Assembly: GCF_027744825.2 (NCBI RefSeq)
Contig: NC_071345.1
Location: forward strand, 5,302,001 to 5,366,000
From: Synchiropus splendidus
Lineage: Eukaryota; Chordata; Actinopteri; Syngnathiformes; Callionymidae
DNA: 64,000 nucleotides
Reading direction: 5' to 3'
The notes beneath the pieces were generated by a model, which was not told the origin of the DNA, searched no databases, and saw only the letters and a program-made list of their open reading frames with translations. Position numbers and translations under genes: made by a program. This document shows positions 25,250 to 37,947 of the stretch, piece after piece; within the stretch, counting starts at the first letter, position 1, and each line of letters begins with the position of its first letter.

Positions 25250-25950
25250 TGTCACGTATGTACTTTGTCTGTCTGTTCATTTTTGTGTTCTTCCGTCATT
25301 TGTCAAATGCTTTTATTATGGTGATCCTCGGTTGTTCTCCTTTCCTGGTCCTTCCTTCCCTCCAGCTTCACACAGCTGGCGTTCATTAAGCCTCCCAAGG
25401 ATATGAACCCGTCGACGTCAGCTCTTGTCGCCAGATGGTTGCTTCGCACTATGACTGTAAACTCTTTCAAGACTTCCAAGCTCCAGTTCCATTTCCTGAC
25501 TCTTCTAAATCCTGTGCGCGCTCGAATTCCAATTCAGCTGCTTCCTCAGTTCCTCGTTCTTCCTTGCCCTGTTTCTATTTCTCCCCCTCGCTATTCAGCC
25601 CGCGTGTGAGCAGTTTTCCAGTCTCACTTTTATTTTCTCTTTGATGTAGTTATTTCCTCGTGTGTGTGTGTGTTTTTCCGCCACCAAACGCCTTCCCTTT
25701 ATTGAGCCTCATGAGCTGAACTCAGAGTGCGTTTTGCGCCAAAATTCGACCTCGTGTTTCAGATTCTTCCCCAGTCCCGGTGTCTAGTTCCTGGTCCGCG
25801 TTCTGGTTCCGGCACTTTTTGTTCCCGTTATTTGTCTGTCTGAATTATTGTTACATTTATCGATTAAATTCTTTAATCTACTCTCATCTCCTGTGACTTC
25901 TGTCGACCAGCACCTCCGGCACTTGGGTCCCTCCTCGAGAAACCATGACA
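25250..25950 (+). mobile_element. Solo LTR of a Ty3/gypsy-like retrotransposon
   Basis: A 701-bp unit begins TGTCACGTATG and ends AACCATGACA, so it has the TG...CA termini and the short inverted repeat TGTCA/TGACA of an LTR. It is flanked by an exact 5-bp direct repeat, GTTTT, at 25245-25249 and 25951-25955. The right part (ATTAAATTCTTTAATC, then CACTTGGGTCCCTCC) resembles the 3' part of fish gypsy-type LTRs. No internal region lies next to it, which indicates recombination between two LTRs to leave a solo copy. Confidence 0.82.
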
Positions 25951-25955
25951 GTTTT
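25951..25955. repeat. Target-site duplication, right (GTTTT)
   Basis: Exact copy of 25245-25249 directly after the LTR end. Confidence 0.75.
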
Positions 25956-26918
25956 GACTGTCAATCAAAAAAAGTATTAAAGTAGTACAGTAGGAAGAAG
26001 GGTATTGATTTAGTTTTGCCTCAGAATTTTGGTTATTTTGTTCAGTATTAGCAACTTCAAGGCCACTGACCAAGGAAAAGCAAGTTTCTTTTACTCACTA
26101 GTTTATGAATCTGATGTCGACAAGCAGAAAAGCAAAAGGCACTATGGCCAAAAGCACGTCTTTTAATTGATATGTTTTCAAAAGTAATTCATGTTAAAGG
26201 CGCAGGTTTGAGATTCTCGTGGGAGCCCTCCATCAAAACCTGCTTTCAAGCTTCCTCAGGATGAAGCCGTGCCTTCTCTGACATAAATTAGGTCTTTAAC
26301 CTTAAGATATTCAAGACGCATGAAGCGAGGCCGCCAGAAGCGTGAGCTGAGTCAATATTTCAGCTCCGTCTAATGGAGGGCCTGAGCATCACTAAAATAA
26401 GCCAGGACTCGGTGTCTGTTTTCGCCAGCTCTAGCTCGCCTAAGTGCAATCCCTGATGGGCCTTGGCGAAGGCAATCAAGCCTGAGCAGGAGCATCTGCC
26501 CGCCTCTCTGAACATTGTGCATGCTGACGACAGCTTTAGGCTTTTAAAAAGAAACCAGCCTTCTCGTATTTGCATGTTCCCTTGTCTTGTGACGCCCCGT
26601 CCTGATGTTCTTTCGGCCTTTTTAGAGGGAAAGTGCGCTTGCTGGCTGACTTTATGCAAATGTGTCTGACTTTGGGAAAAAAAAAAAAAAAACTCCAGTA
26701 GATGAAGGACACATTGGGGGAGAGCTGAGGCGTTCAAATGGTTTCATTTCAGATGAAGCACCATGCATGGTGATCAAAAACGCTTCACCAAGTGGAAAAG
26801 TTTGGACATTTACTACAGTACAATTCACCAGAACATTGGCTGAGGTCAGATGTTTCCACTAATCTGGACATTTGCGGTGAAGGTAGAATCTATTTTATTT
26901 CCAACCAACCTTGTTTCT

Positions 26919-27103
26919 CTTTCTTCTTTTTCTTTTGGCTTCTCCCTTCAGAGGTCACCACACCGTCCTCCATCTCTGCTTCCTCTTCTCTCAAACCTAC
27001 AAACCTCATGTCCTCCTTCACCACCTCCATCAATCTCCTCTTTGGCCTTTCTCTCCACCTTCTGCCTGGCAGTTCCAACCTCAACATCTTCCAACAATGT
27101 TTA
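26919..27103 (-). mobile_element. RTE-like LINE fragment, C-terminal end
   Basis: The minus strand reads LRLELPGRRWRERPKRRLME followed by VVKEDMRFVG, the conserved C-terminal tail of RTE/BovB-like LINE polyproteins in animals. The adjoining plus-strand motif CTTTTGGCTTCTCCCTTCAG is the usual 3' flank of this fish family. The fragment stops abruptly at 27103. The next protein segment of the same family resumes at about 28004, so one insertion appears to have been split by roughly 900 bp of unrelated sequence or by rearrangement. Confidence 0.75.
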
Positions 27104-27166
27104 AATATAATAGTTAAGTTAGTTAAGTGTAGAGTTTTGTGTCTCTCATAGAACCTGCTTGTGTCT

Positions 27167-27216
27167 GACAGACGGCTCTGCCAGCTTTATTTAGGGGTTA
27201 AATTGAGCCGTCTGTC
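27167..27216. repeat. 12-bp inverted repeat (GACAGACGGCTC / GAGCCGTCTGTC)
   Basis: The two perfect arms are separated by 26 bases, inside the sequence that splits the RTE-like LINE. It could be an imperfect hairpin; no function is implied. Confidence 0.6.
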
Positions 27217-27327
27217 TTGTGTACCTCATGTCTCATAACAGTTGACTTTAACTATGGAGCAGTCTGGACACATTTCCTAGATGCTATTGAATATAAGAAA
27301 TAATGTGAATAAATGATCATTTAGTGA

Positions 27328-27359
27328 TATTCTATTCTTCTATTCTATTCTATTCTATT
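27328..27359. repeat. TATTC pentanucleotide repeat
   Basis: About six imperfect TATTC units lie in the sequence between the two RTE-like LINE pieces. Confidence 0.85.
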
Positions 27360-28002
27360 ACACAAACTGTCAGTCCTTTTCTGAAAAACCTTTTCACAAC
27401 TCTCACTGCTAAAATGGTTGTTTTCCATTGCCTTATTGAAGATTTCACTAATACTTTGACCGCTTCAGAATTTGTTGATGGTCCCTAACTGATGCTGGAT
27501 CGTAGCAATAGTGCTGCCTGTGAGAGTGTGTCCGCGATCAATGAACCCTAATGGGGACGTGGAAGAGGACGCCACTGCCAGTAGCAGAGAGGATGTCCGT
27601 CCAATATCCAACTATTTTCACCAGGGTGTTTGGCCGAGGCACCAGCGCAGCGGGAGACCTGCATGTGTTGATGTGAACCAAGGCGCGTCCCTATGAGGAC
27701 CACTCTACCTAATAAAATAAACACAGATCCAGAGACTTGATCATTGTCAAAGGTTCCCTGTATTAAAAATAAGCTCAAAACTACGATCGCGAACCAAAGT
27801 CCACCACACTCTCCACAGCTGTCACACGCCGGTGTCGGCTGTCAAACGCTGTGGAGCTTGAGAGCTCAGCGTGTCTTGTCATGTTCATGTGTGCAGGTCC
27901 AATGCAGCGAGTGTGCTGCGCTCGAATTTATCGTGAGATGCAGAATTGTCATCGCAGAGATTGTTTTTTTTTTGGCGGTATATCGTGTACGAAGTTATCG
28001 GC

Positions 28003-28480
28003 CATCCCGAGGACTCTCTCTATCCTCTCCTCTGTACATGTCCGAACCATCTCCATCTAGCCTCTCTGACTTGGTCTCCTAAACACCTGAGCACATGTGC
28101 TGTCCCTCTGATCCTATCCATCCTGCTCACTCCCAGAGAGAAGCTCAACATCTTCATCTACCAATGTACTGGCTCTCTCTCTCTCTCCTCTGTACATGTC
28201 CAAACCATCTCCATCCAGCCTCTCTGACTTGGTCTCCTAAACACCTGAGCACATGTGCTGTCCCTCTGATCCTATCATCATCCTGCTCACTCCCAGAGAG
28301 AAGCTCAGCATCTTCATCTACCAATGTACTGGCTCTCTCTCTCTTCTCTGTACATGTCCGAACCATCTCCATCTAGCCTCTCTGACTTGGTCTCCTAAAC
28401 ACCTGACCACATCCTGATCCTATCATCATCCTGCTCACTCCCAGAGAGAAGCTCAGCATCTTCAGCTCTGCTACCTCCAG
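28003..28480. repeat. 158-bp tandem triplication inside the RTE-like LINE
   Basis: The motif TGTACATGTCC recurs at 28033-28035, 28191 and 28349, giving a period of 158 bp. Copies 1-2 and 2-3 are joined through CATCTTCATCTACCAATGTA followed by a short CT run. The third copy carries an internal deletion of about a dozen bases and then runs into single-copy LINE sequence at CATCTTCAGCTCTG. The repeats are nearly identical. Confidence 0.85.
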
Positions 28481-28548
28481 CTCTGCCTCCTGTCTTTTCC
28501 TCAGTGCCACTGTTTCCAAACCACACAACATTCCCACCTTGTACTGGA
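28004..28548 (-). mobile_element. RTE-like LINE fragment with an internal triplication
   Basis: This is the part of the same family that lies immediately N-terminal to the 26.9-27.1 kb piece. Minus-strand reading gives REAGWRWFGHVQRRE and ELLSGSEQDDDRI, matching the RWFGHV...R region of RTE-like LINEs. The segment is present as three head-to-tail copies with a 158-bp period, followed by a single downstream section ending near the CCACCTTGTAC motif at 28535-28545. Frames are interrupted, so it is a dead copy. Confidence 0.75.
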
Positions 28549-29394
28549 TAAAAAACAACAACAACAAAACACAACAATGAGACGAGCACTGGTTTCCTAC
28601 TTCATTATCTCTCTAATGGAGGAAGAGAATGGCATTTAATTACTCAGCCCTTGATTTAGGCTTGTGGCAACGAGAGGTAAATGGATTTAATGTTGCGAGG
28701 ATAAATGGAGCTACAGTGCTGATATGCAGATGTTTGCACATGTGCAGCGGGCGTAGCAAACAACCACACCACGCATAAAGTGCTGCAGCCTCCTCCTGGC
28801 CAAAGCTGCCCCGAGACATAAAAACCATACGGAGGCATCGCACGACATGAAAGCACCCAAGAAACAGGATGGCGCCGTTGCCTACCCGAGCGATTATCTC
28901 CTTCAAATTGATGACTAAAAATATATGCTTTTGTACACAGAGCTAATTCCATTTTAAGCAGCCTTACATTTGTGTGAGGATGATAGATTTGCGGCTCACA
29001 AAAAGACGCTTACTTTCAATCGCTAATCTAGTCGTGACAATGTGTTTATGGTAAATGGTTTAAACAAAGGGAGCGCCTTTAACATCATGTTATAAAAAAA
29101 TTACAAGTTATTTTTTGTAAGTAAGATTTAAGTTATGTGAAAAAAAAAAGGTTGGGAAATATTGTTTTTGCCAAATAATAGCTGGAACGACCTTTTAGTA
29201 GTTTTTCTGTACCATAACAAGATATTGCAGCTAAAGAAATGTAAAGCAAAGAGTTTTGTTTGTTGGGGAAATTATAATAATTTATTATTTATCTATTTAT
29301 TTTTTTGGTGGGGGGGAACGTTATGTTAACGCAGTGGGGAAAAAAATAAAATTTTAAAAATTGCATATTCATACAAGCTTTATAACATACAAAA

Positions 29395-29480
29395 CAGGGG
29401 TGTGTATTTGTTGGACCTTGGTGATACGATGTGTATCGCGATACAGGGCTGACGGTTATAATACATTATATCATGATATA
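29395..29480 (+). mobile_element. Probable hAT-derived fragment (GATACGAT...TATCGCGATAC type)
   Basis: GGTGATACGATGTGTATCGC and GATACAGGGCTGACGG match the end sequence of a common fish non-autonomous hAT repeat. Only one end is visible. A weaker similar scrap is at 22670-22720. Confidence 0.4.
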
Positions 29481-31574
29481 TTAAGAGTAGTGGAGCCGAT
29501 ATTTTATGGGGAAAACATCCTAAACAAACTGCTGTCAGAGCAGCATCCACGTTAGCTGTAATGCTGACAATGTGCAGTGGGTTTCTTGTGTTCTGTGGGT
29601 ACTTGACAACACACTCTCACTCCATGGCATGTCCTTTTTTTTGGTTTAGTGACTGTGACTATGACTGAAGTGACTCAAAAGTGTGAGCGGGGGACAGCAT
29701 GGCACTGCAACCCTGCTGATATCACGGAAAGTAACGTCAGTCAAGGGTCAAAAATGCAACAGATTAATGCTGAGCAAAGTAACATCAACATTGCTCTAAA
29801 CCCTGACTCACACTCTCTGCATGTCTGAATCACTGCTTGGCTCAGAGACATGCGTTGTATCAACAAAAAAAAAATAAAAATAAAAAATCAGAATGAATCA
29901 CAGAGTCCGACTGAAGGTCTAAGAGAGATCACACTGAAAACATTCTTACAGAGATGCAGGTCAATTATGTGATCGAGACTTTTAATACTGCTGTTTGGCC
30001 TCTCGCTCTGCAGTGAGACGGAAAACCAATGGGGAACAGAACACTGTCAAGAGCAGTTCTCGTGCGTCATTCTCAATGGTAAAGCGCGTCGTCCGATCTC
30101 TTCCGGATTAGACTTGACATTTATAATCTGCCTGACTGGCGGCTGCAGACCACCCAAACTGGCCAAACTATATTATTCTCCTCCTCATATGCACAGACAC
30201 AAACTTCCTGTGTGAATGGATGAGCACACAATCCTGTCGCACACCATCTTAAAGAGAGCATCAGCAGAAAAAGGAGATCTGAAATAGCCCACGTTGTACC
30301 TTCCAGCAGCTGCAGCATTAGGCTACTGAAGTGTAATCCAAAGCCATGGTCTGCCTCAAGGTCAATTCATCAGAGAAGTTATCACGCCTGAATTATACAT
30401 GACAGACTCTGTAAACCATAAATGTTGAATACCCCGCCTGCGCAGAGAATTTTAAGAGTTGTGCAAGTGGAGACGGCTGTCATTTATAGCCATCATCAGA
30501 CAGGTTTAACATTTCCTCCATCAAAATTTGAATGCCACATCAATTATCCACAACAAGCTGGTACTACACTGGGCGCAGCATAAACAAAGTCGAGCGACGG
30601 CAGCGAAGGCAGACCTCCAAAAATGTCACGCTCCTCCACACAGCTCCTGTTCTCGAAAATATCTCTCTCTTGATGAATGTATGGGATCAATAAACAGAAT
30701 AAAATGTATATAGAACCTGTGGACAATAAATTTTTATTTTGGAATCCAATATTGAACATTTAAGCTACAATTCCGAAGTGCAATTGCAAAGCCCAATAGC
30801 ACCTTCCTCATTCGTGTTCATCCAGTTGTTTATTTACCAGAATTTCCGAGGTCTGCAAACTGAAGGCGACAGCTGCCCCCGCAGTGGCACCTTGATCAAT
30901 ACATCTTAATAAAAGTTTTCACAAACATTACCCGCTCTTCTCAGCTCCAATTGCACACGTCCCCAAATACTTTTCAGTGACCCAACACCAAACAGAGTTT
31001 TCTGATCTTAACTGGACGCTCTTCTCCAGATTGAGTCTTTACTTGTTAAGTTCCACCGCCATGACTCTTGCTGGGAACCGAAATGGGCAAATCAATAGCA
31101 CATTGAGGGAGGTCAGTCTCCTTGAACTCACATTCTGCTGCACTCGTTTTCTGTGTCTCAGAGAGCATCTCTGCTTCTCACCTCTTCTGTCCTCCTTGTT
31201 TTATGCCCATCAAACAGTGAAGACTAATTGGCACTAGTTGTCAAACATATCACAGACATGATATTGTCATACTGTAATATGATATTATTTCCAGTGAGGT
31301 TTTAGCTGATAGCAGATACCTACTTTATCCCTTTCAATACTACATTAGATCTGAGGGATCGTGGGTGTGAAAGTCAGTCACGCAATGGTGAACAAACTGA
31401 ACGATATTTATTGAATGACGCTCTTCTAATCTTTTTTTTGTGCTTGTTGGCTTGTTTTGTTTTCCTTGGAGGCCCATTTTACCTGGCAGGGTGAGCTGGT
31501 AGTCATTCTGGCTGTGTACTAATAGCAAGTCCACAAAAACGTTTAGTGTTCGGAAAAAATGGTTCATAGTGGGT

Positions 31575-31640
31575 TAAATCTAGGGCAGCACTGATGGAGT
31601 GGCTGGCCGATATATCGGCGCCGATATGGGCATTCATGAG
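31575..31640 (+). mobile_element. Possible DNA-transposon end (CCGATATATCGG motif)
   Basis: The string TAGGGCAGCACTGATGGAG followed by GGCCGATATATCGGCGCCGA resembles the start of a fish repeat with a GGCCGATATATCGGCC core. No partner end was located. Confidence 0.3.
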
Positions 31641-34600
31641 GTCAGCCGAACAAATGATAAAAACAAACGTGGATATTGCTGTTAAATATTGAAATCACAA
31701 TGTAAGAAAAAAAAGAACAAAGCAGGAAATCACAGTGTTTGTTGTGAAGCTGCAGCCCCGCCCACAGACAGCGAGCCAGTCATCCGTCATGACGGCGGTC
31801 CTTTGGCAATACCTCTCCACCGAGGAAAATGACGACGGAAATGCAGTTTTGCAACATGTACATGGTCCACGGTAGCGAAAGCTAACTGCGAACACAAGCG
31901 AAAGCAACGTTAATAATGTTTATAGTTTTGGATGAGAAGCTTTCTGAAGTCTTCTGTGGTCAAAGACCGGCGCTTTAAGCTGCTAATACTGTAGCACACC
32001 TAGACCCCAGATATACATTCCCTGGAGATGTAGTCCATGAAAAAATGAGCCGCCATTTATTTTACAGTTAACACTTTGTCTTTTGTATAATTTGTATTTA
32101 CATATTTTACATATTTACATATTGTGTATTTGGCCTTAAAAGTTGCGTTGTTGTCTATACAATGTTGTTCAATATTATTGTTATACATTTTATTAATAAT
32201 AACAATAATATTCTTATGATTAAACAATCCACAATGGGGTGGTGGTCTGCAATGTTACCGCAAAAACCAAGAGCTTCCTGTGCAATAATTCAAAAGCCAC
32301 ATAAAATGACTTGGTGGGTCAGAATTTTGAGCTTGAATTATCAAGACGTTGGCATTTCCTCCCATTCATTTTCAGATATTTCAGAGTGAGTGCTGCACTC
32401 ACACCAGCAGGCAATGAATCTTAACTTGAAACTCAATGTTCATTGGTTGTGGACTAAACAGTACTCAAGACCCTTTAGGTATCCACTTGGAAGTCGATGG
32501 GCAATCGATTCTCACTTGCGGGGAGGGAGGCGTGAAGCTATACAGCCGAGTGACAGAGGAGGAGATGCCGGGTGACAGCGAGCCCGGCTCAAATTAAAGA
32601 TTTCCTGTCCATGAAATGGAAAAAAAATGGCCAACAGGGCTAATAAAGTGACCTGGAAAGAGGATGTGCACATTAACCCACTGTTTGCATTTATTCCCCG
32701 GAAACATAAGAAGCTCGATCATCAGTCGACTCTTCGATATCTACCGATACATTTGGCAGGAGAGTTTATGGCTCTGCACGTTTAGCTGACAGTGAGAGCA
32801 GCACTTCTTTTGTGAGCAAATCTTCGGGCCCTGTCTCGTAAACTACCGTGGTTCTCCATTAAGAACAAGGACTGTATCCGTCTTCGCCTGCCTCTCATTA
32901 AAAGGCCATCTGCATCCATTGACACATGCGTCTCTGGCAAGGCCGCGCCGTCGCGCTGGCAACACTTCACCCACACCCCTCGCCAACACAGCAGGTCCCG
33001 CCATGATTCATAAACATAGCGAGTGCAAGTGAACTGCTTGGATCCTGTTAACTTTCATGAGATTCAACTGAGGCGACCCTCACTTTTTGTTTATCCTGGT
33101 CGTTTGAAACCATCATTTCGGCCTAAATATAAACCATTGTGCCCTCAGCTGGAAAATGGCTTCTGTTTTTTCGGCCCCTACATAAACTGAGAGAAGCAAA
33201 AATGTCTCATCCTCCTGTCAGCTCGATGCACGTCTCTCTTCGTTCAATCTTTGATGAGTTCTGGTCCTCTCTGTCATGAATGAAAAGGCTGAGCAGGGAG
33301 GCGCACTATTAGTCTGCCCAAACCAAAGCATCATAGAACCCCGACGCTCAGATGGAGCGCCGTGCTGGACATCCATAGCCAAAGGATTTTCAACATACCG
33401 TGTCTTCTTTTCCTTGAAACACTGAGCTCTAAATGATTCATACTCTGATAAAGGAAATGACTCACCGCCAAATCACCTCCTTCACCATAATTCCAGTATT
33501 GTTTGCCGATTTTATGGCTGGGTTTGTCAGCGACGGAGCGCACTTTGCGTGTGGCCGGAAGAGAGGGGAAGACGACACAGTCGGCCAGGCCTGTTTGTGG
33601 CTAAACCCTTGGTGGGCCAGTTCGGGATCAGCCTTCACATTAGCGGATGAGAGGCAATAGTGAGGCCGCTGGGTGAACTCTTCAACTTTGTGCTGCGTGA
33701 GAGCGCGAGCGTCGCTGGCAGGCACAGCCTCCCCCGACTGGGGCTGTAGCCCTAAGATAGGACTTTCTTTTTGTGCGTGAACACGCAAGAAAGAGTGGGC
33801 GTGAGAGGCTGCGCGCGGCTGATAAAGCGCTACCCCGAGTGAACCGCAAAACCTTTACGTCTTCTTACTCTTGTTCCTCTACCTCACCTACTGTACGCCG
33901 CATTCTTGAGTCTCTTTGGCCCACTGCTCACCTTTCAAGTTCTGTGGGTGGGAAAAAGAAGAGGCAGAGCCTTTGGTCCAGGTTCACGTAAATATTAATG
34001 AAGGTGCTCAACGTGGACAGTTTGCAAACAGCAAACTCTGCAAGAGCTGTTTCTTTTTTTTTTTTTCAGTCACATTTAGCTGATCATCAGCTTCACACTA
34101 AACTTCAAGACTTGCCTTGACCCAGTCATGCTGCCGGTTCAGTCCGGGATTCCCAAGACACAGCAAAGAAGTGGGATTGTAAACTCCACTGAGCTACATC
34201 GAGTCACACCCTCATTCTTGGGTCTTGAGTCAGGAAAAACAGCAAATACAAAACAGAGTGAATTGCACCCTCTTCTTTTAAAAACCATCATCCCTCTCAA
34301 GCTTCTAAAGAAAAGAAGGGATTCAACCTCTCAACTGCGTTTTTTTGTTTGCATTTGAAGTTGCATACAAGCAGTGATAAACAGAGGCTAATTATCTGGA
34401 AAGAAAGAGAAACATCTGGATGAAAGTGCCTTCCTCATCCAGATGGCTTAAAGTGCAATATGTGCTGCATTCATTTTTTATTTCATACTGCGTTTGAGGT
34501 GTGGGAATACAGGCACAAAAACAAAAGACATATACCTGCCTGCACAGAAGGGAAAGCGCTTTAGCTGTGGAAACAGATGTCCATAGCATATTGGTTACTG

Positions 34601-34933
34601 TTGTTTCCACTCCGACGCTGCTATCGCTTATAAATCACAGGCCTCTGGTAGAGGCCGGGGGGATGGATGTCTGTGTATGCTTTTCCAATGTGCCATGTAC
34701 AGTTTCACTACCGGAGTCTATTGCAACAAATAGGAAGGGGCAACAACACTGAGCAAAGAGATTGCTTTGGAATCTAAGTAGTGAGAGGATTGACTCTGGA
34801 ATTTCTTTCACCTCATACTGTAAGGTCACTGTTAAAATCCAACTGCGGTCTGCCAGATATCGTTGCTCTGAAGTAATTTAATATAATTGCTCGGTAGAGG
34901 TCTTCAAGATTTTTTCACCAGCTACTCTACATA

Positions 34934-35623
34934 CAGTGGCGCCTCGGTTTTCGAACGTCTCGGAATTCGAGCAAAAATTTCTAGATTTTTTTTGCTTTGG
35001 ATTTCGAATGAAAATCCAGAACTCAAACGGCCCTGAAAAAAGATGGAAAAAACTGACTGAGCCGCTGACCCACGACGCGCTTTGTTATTGTGTATAGCGC
35101 AGCCTCTGTATGCTGACGTGTCCCTACATTTACTGACTGTTTTTTCTTCATATTGAGGTGTAAAACCTTTCCTGTCTCCGCACTGGACCGTGGTAGAGTG
35201 TCACAGGGGAGGTGCTCGCTCTCCACACCTCCACTCCAGGGTTTGATGTCCTGTTGTGGGCTGGAGCTGGGACAGGGATGAGGCGAGTCTGGGACAGAGC
35301 GTGACTTGGTTTATGACTTCGTCACAGCCAAACTGCACAGAAGCGCACATTCAGAGCTGGACACGCACCGGGCACCTCTTCACTTCTGGAGAGACCTCTC
35401 TCACTCGGCAACCCCTCCCACATGCAGCGGCCACACACATAGAGGAACAGCCACCTGCAGCAGACACTCTACATTCACTCCTACAAAAGACTATTTTAAG
35501 GCTTGGAACGCATTAGTTCTTTTTCCATTCATTGTAATGTGAAAAATCGATTCAGATTTCGAACAATTCGCTTCTCGAATGGCCTTCTGGAAGGGATTGT
35601 GGTCGAGAACTGAGGTTCCACTG
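34934..35623 (+). mobile_element. Non-autonomous pogo/Tigger-like DNA transposon, full length
   Basis: A 690-bp element has terminal inverted repeats: left CAGTGGCGCCTCGGTTTTCG, right end the reverse complement of CAGTGGAACCTCAGTTCTCG. It is flanked by TA on both sides (34932-34933 and 35624-35625), the target duplication of Tc1/mariner/pogo elements. The terminal sequence is of the Tigger type. No transposase is encoded; the open frames inside are incidental. A second, truncated copy lies in reverse orientation at 16.2-16.8 kb. Confidence 0.85.
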
Positions 35624-36092
35624 TACTTGTTCTTTCGTCTTAATACACCAAGGTTTCCAAGATTTCAGGAGCGAAACATGGTTTCTTTCAGGCCCATTTT
35701 TATCAAATTCTAACCCTAACTCTCCACTTTGTACTCTGAATCAACCTCATAATCCATTTTAAGATGACATTTAGTCACTGTTAAAAATGTACAATTTCTG
35801 GGGAAATGCATGATCTTTTTCCCTGCAAACCTACCACACTACTGCCTCAACCTTATATCAGGTCAACCACTACTGTCCTTAGAACGTAGAACTGCTTTGA
35901 ACAACGCAACAAAATCGAATGTTGATAGAGTTGCAAAAGAGTTTGATCCTTTTTTTAAAGACATTTTTTTTTTTTTTTTTTTAATCTCACTTTTTTAATA
36001 GTTACATGCCTTCTTGGTTCGGCTGTGTCTTGGCCTGTGCGCACGACTGGAGTCCATCAGTTTAATTCAGTGGCACCTTTTTCCTAATTCAT

Positions 36093-36244
36093 GTTCCTTT
36101 TCATGCTTTCTCCCTCAACATAAGGGCTTTAAAGAAATTCCAAAGAGAAAATGGGAGTGAAACATAATATACTTCTGAGAACAAGTGTAAAAAAAGGCAT
36201 GTCACATGATGAGAAAGTGCCTAACTGCATGATGGTGGACTGTT
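36093..36244 (+). repeat. 152-bp duplicated unit, copy 1
   Basis: It runs from GTTCCTTTTCATGCTTTCTC to GATGGTGGACTGTT. Copy 2 at 38731-38882 matches over the full length without gaps and with about 11 mismatches by eye, in the same orientation. No terminal repeats or coding capacity are seen, so it may be an unclassified interspersed repeat or a local segmental duplication. Confidence 0.75.
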
Positions 36245-36765
36245 GACCATAAAGAGCATCATGTAAAAATGGGCTACAACACGCCAACAAACATGTCACC
36301 AATTGCTGCTATTGTCTACTTGCTGGAATTAGTATTCACCTGCATCTGATGGTGCCAACTATTAAAGCTCTCAGAAGAATTTTCTTCCTCCACTGTGTTT
36401 CTGCATTGGGTCGTCACATTTCCCTTCAATTCAAACTTTCAATGATGCCACAAAAGGCCCCACACAATGTAAACCAGCGACCATCTAAATATATAAAAAA
36501 ATATATTTTTCAATGACTCGGTATGAAAAGCCCTTTTTTTGCAGGGTATGCCAAAAGAAAAAGCGAGGGGCTAAAACTTGTTGGAATTAAGAATGCATCA
36601 CAATCACACCGCTTCTTTTTTTTACTGTGGGCAAAATCAATCCCTGCGATTTGTGTGCCAGGCAGACTTCTAACAAGAGCAGTGAGCCGGAAAATAGGTC
36701 CGGCGTCACACCACAACACCTGGCTGCTCCTGACACTGCACGGCTCCTTTCTTTCTGCACGAGGC

Positions 36766-36791
36766 GCACACGCACACACACACACACACAT
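36766..36791. repeat. CA dinucleotide microsatellite
   Basis: About 12 CA units with one CGC interruption near the left end. Confidence 0.9.
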
Positions 36792-37947
36792 AAGACAGAA
36801 CCTTCAATTTTGTAATCCCAAAGGCGATGATGTGGTCACTGAAAGACTTGTGATTGTCAGAGGCTGCTGACAAGAAGCAGGTGATCTCTGCAGACCCACT
36901 GAAAAATAAGTCAAGAGCCCCAAATGGTAGGTGACAGGAGAGGGACTTCAGAAACAAAGCTAAGGAGGGAGAATGAGAATCAGTAATAAGCTGCTTCGAG
37001 CCATGGTGATCGTGGCAGTGACCCAGGTTTGAATCTGAATAATGCAAAGCACTCCCACACGATTCAATCATGTACCGTATATAAGGTGAAGGCACTGACT
37101 GTACGCTTCTCCAGCAGTGTCTGTTGATTTGTCAGCACAATAACAATGACTGACCTCCACGCAACTCTCAGGAAATGGTCATAATAAAAAAATAAACACT
37201 TGGGTGGTAAGTGGAAAAAAACACATGGAAGTGAACCAGATGGTGTTTTTTTATTGGTGGAATAATCCAGAAAAAACATCATTTTTAGTCATCATCATGA
37301 TGGATAAATGACTGGAACACAACAGCTGCTGAAACCTGAAGGAACGGACCAGGTGAGGGCGGCTGCAGATGGTCAGTGAGATTCGCTGTACCTCTCATGA
37401 TCGAAAACTACTGTTGCCGTCAAAACTGCCCCCTTTGCTACCTTGTTTCTCCATCACATCGCTTCTCGATTGGCTACTTTCCGTTCCACGTCACAGTTCT
37501 GTCTGGCATGAAGAGCTCTCCTCCCACTTAAGTGTTTTGGATAGAAATAAAGAACAATTTTAACATTTATGATCGTCTGCGCTTCACTAGTTAATTGGAT
37601 GTTTACCATCCTCAGGTTCTCCTCAGGACATTTTCATGGCGTAGGGGTGTTTCACAGGGGGGATGATGATGGACGTCAGCGAGGGTTAGGGGTTTGGGGG
37701 GCCAGAGGCCTGGAGGACAGAGGGCATTGTGCATCTTTCACGGTCCTCCTTAATGGTCAACCTTAAAAGGCGGAGTCCTGCTCGAGGGAGGGGCTTCATC
37801 CCTCTGCTGGGAAAACACCAATGTAGGGGGTCAATATCACAGCGTCGGGGGCGGAGCCTCGTATAGTGCAAGAGAGAACCCTGCTGAACGGGAGGCAAAA
37901 GCCCTTAAAGCAAGTTGTGGAATGCTGCCATCGCCTGAAGTCCATTA

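Larger units (their letters stand above)
28549..34931. other. No gene; presumed intron
   Basis: Unique sequence with two weak hAT-like scraps (29.4 and 31.6 kb). No frame longer than about 110 codons and no recognisable domain on either strand. Confidence 0.5.

Noticed and set aside
28003..28480. Regularly spaced repeats that could suggest a CRISPR-like array
   Set aside because: The units are 158-bp head-to-tail copies of LINE sequence with no spacers, in a vertebrate genome.
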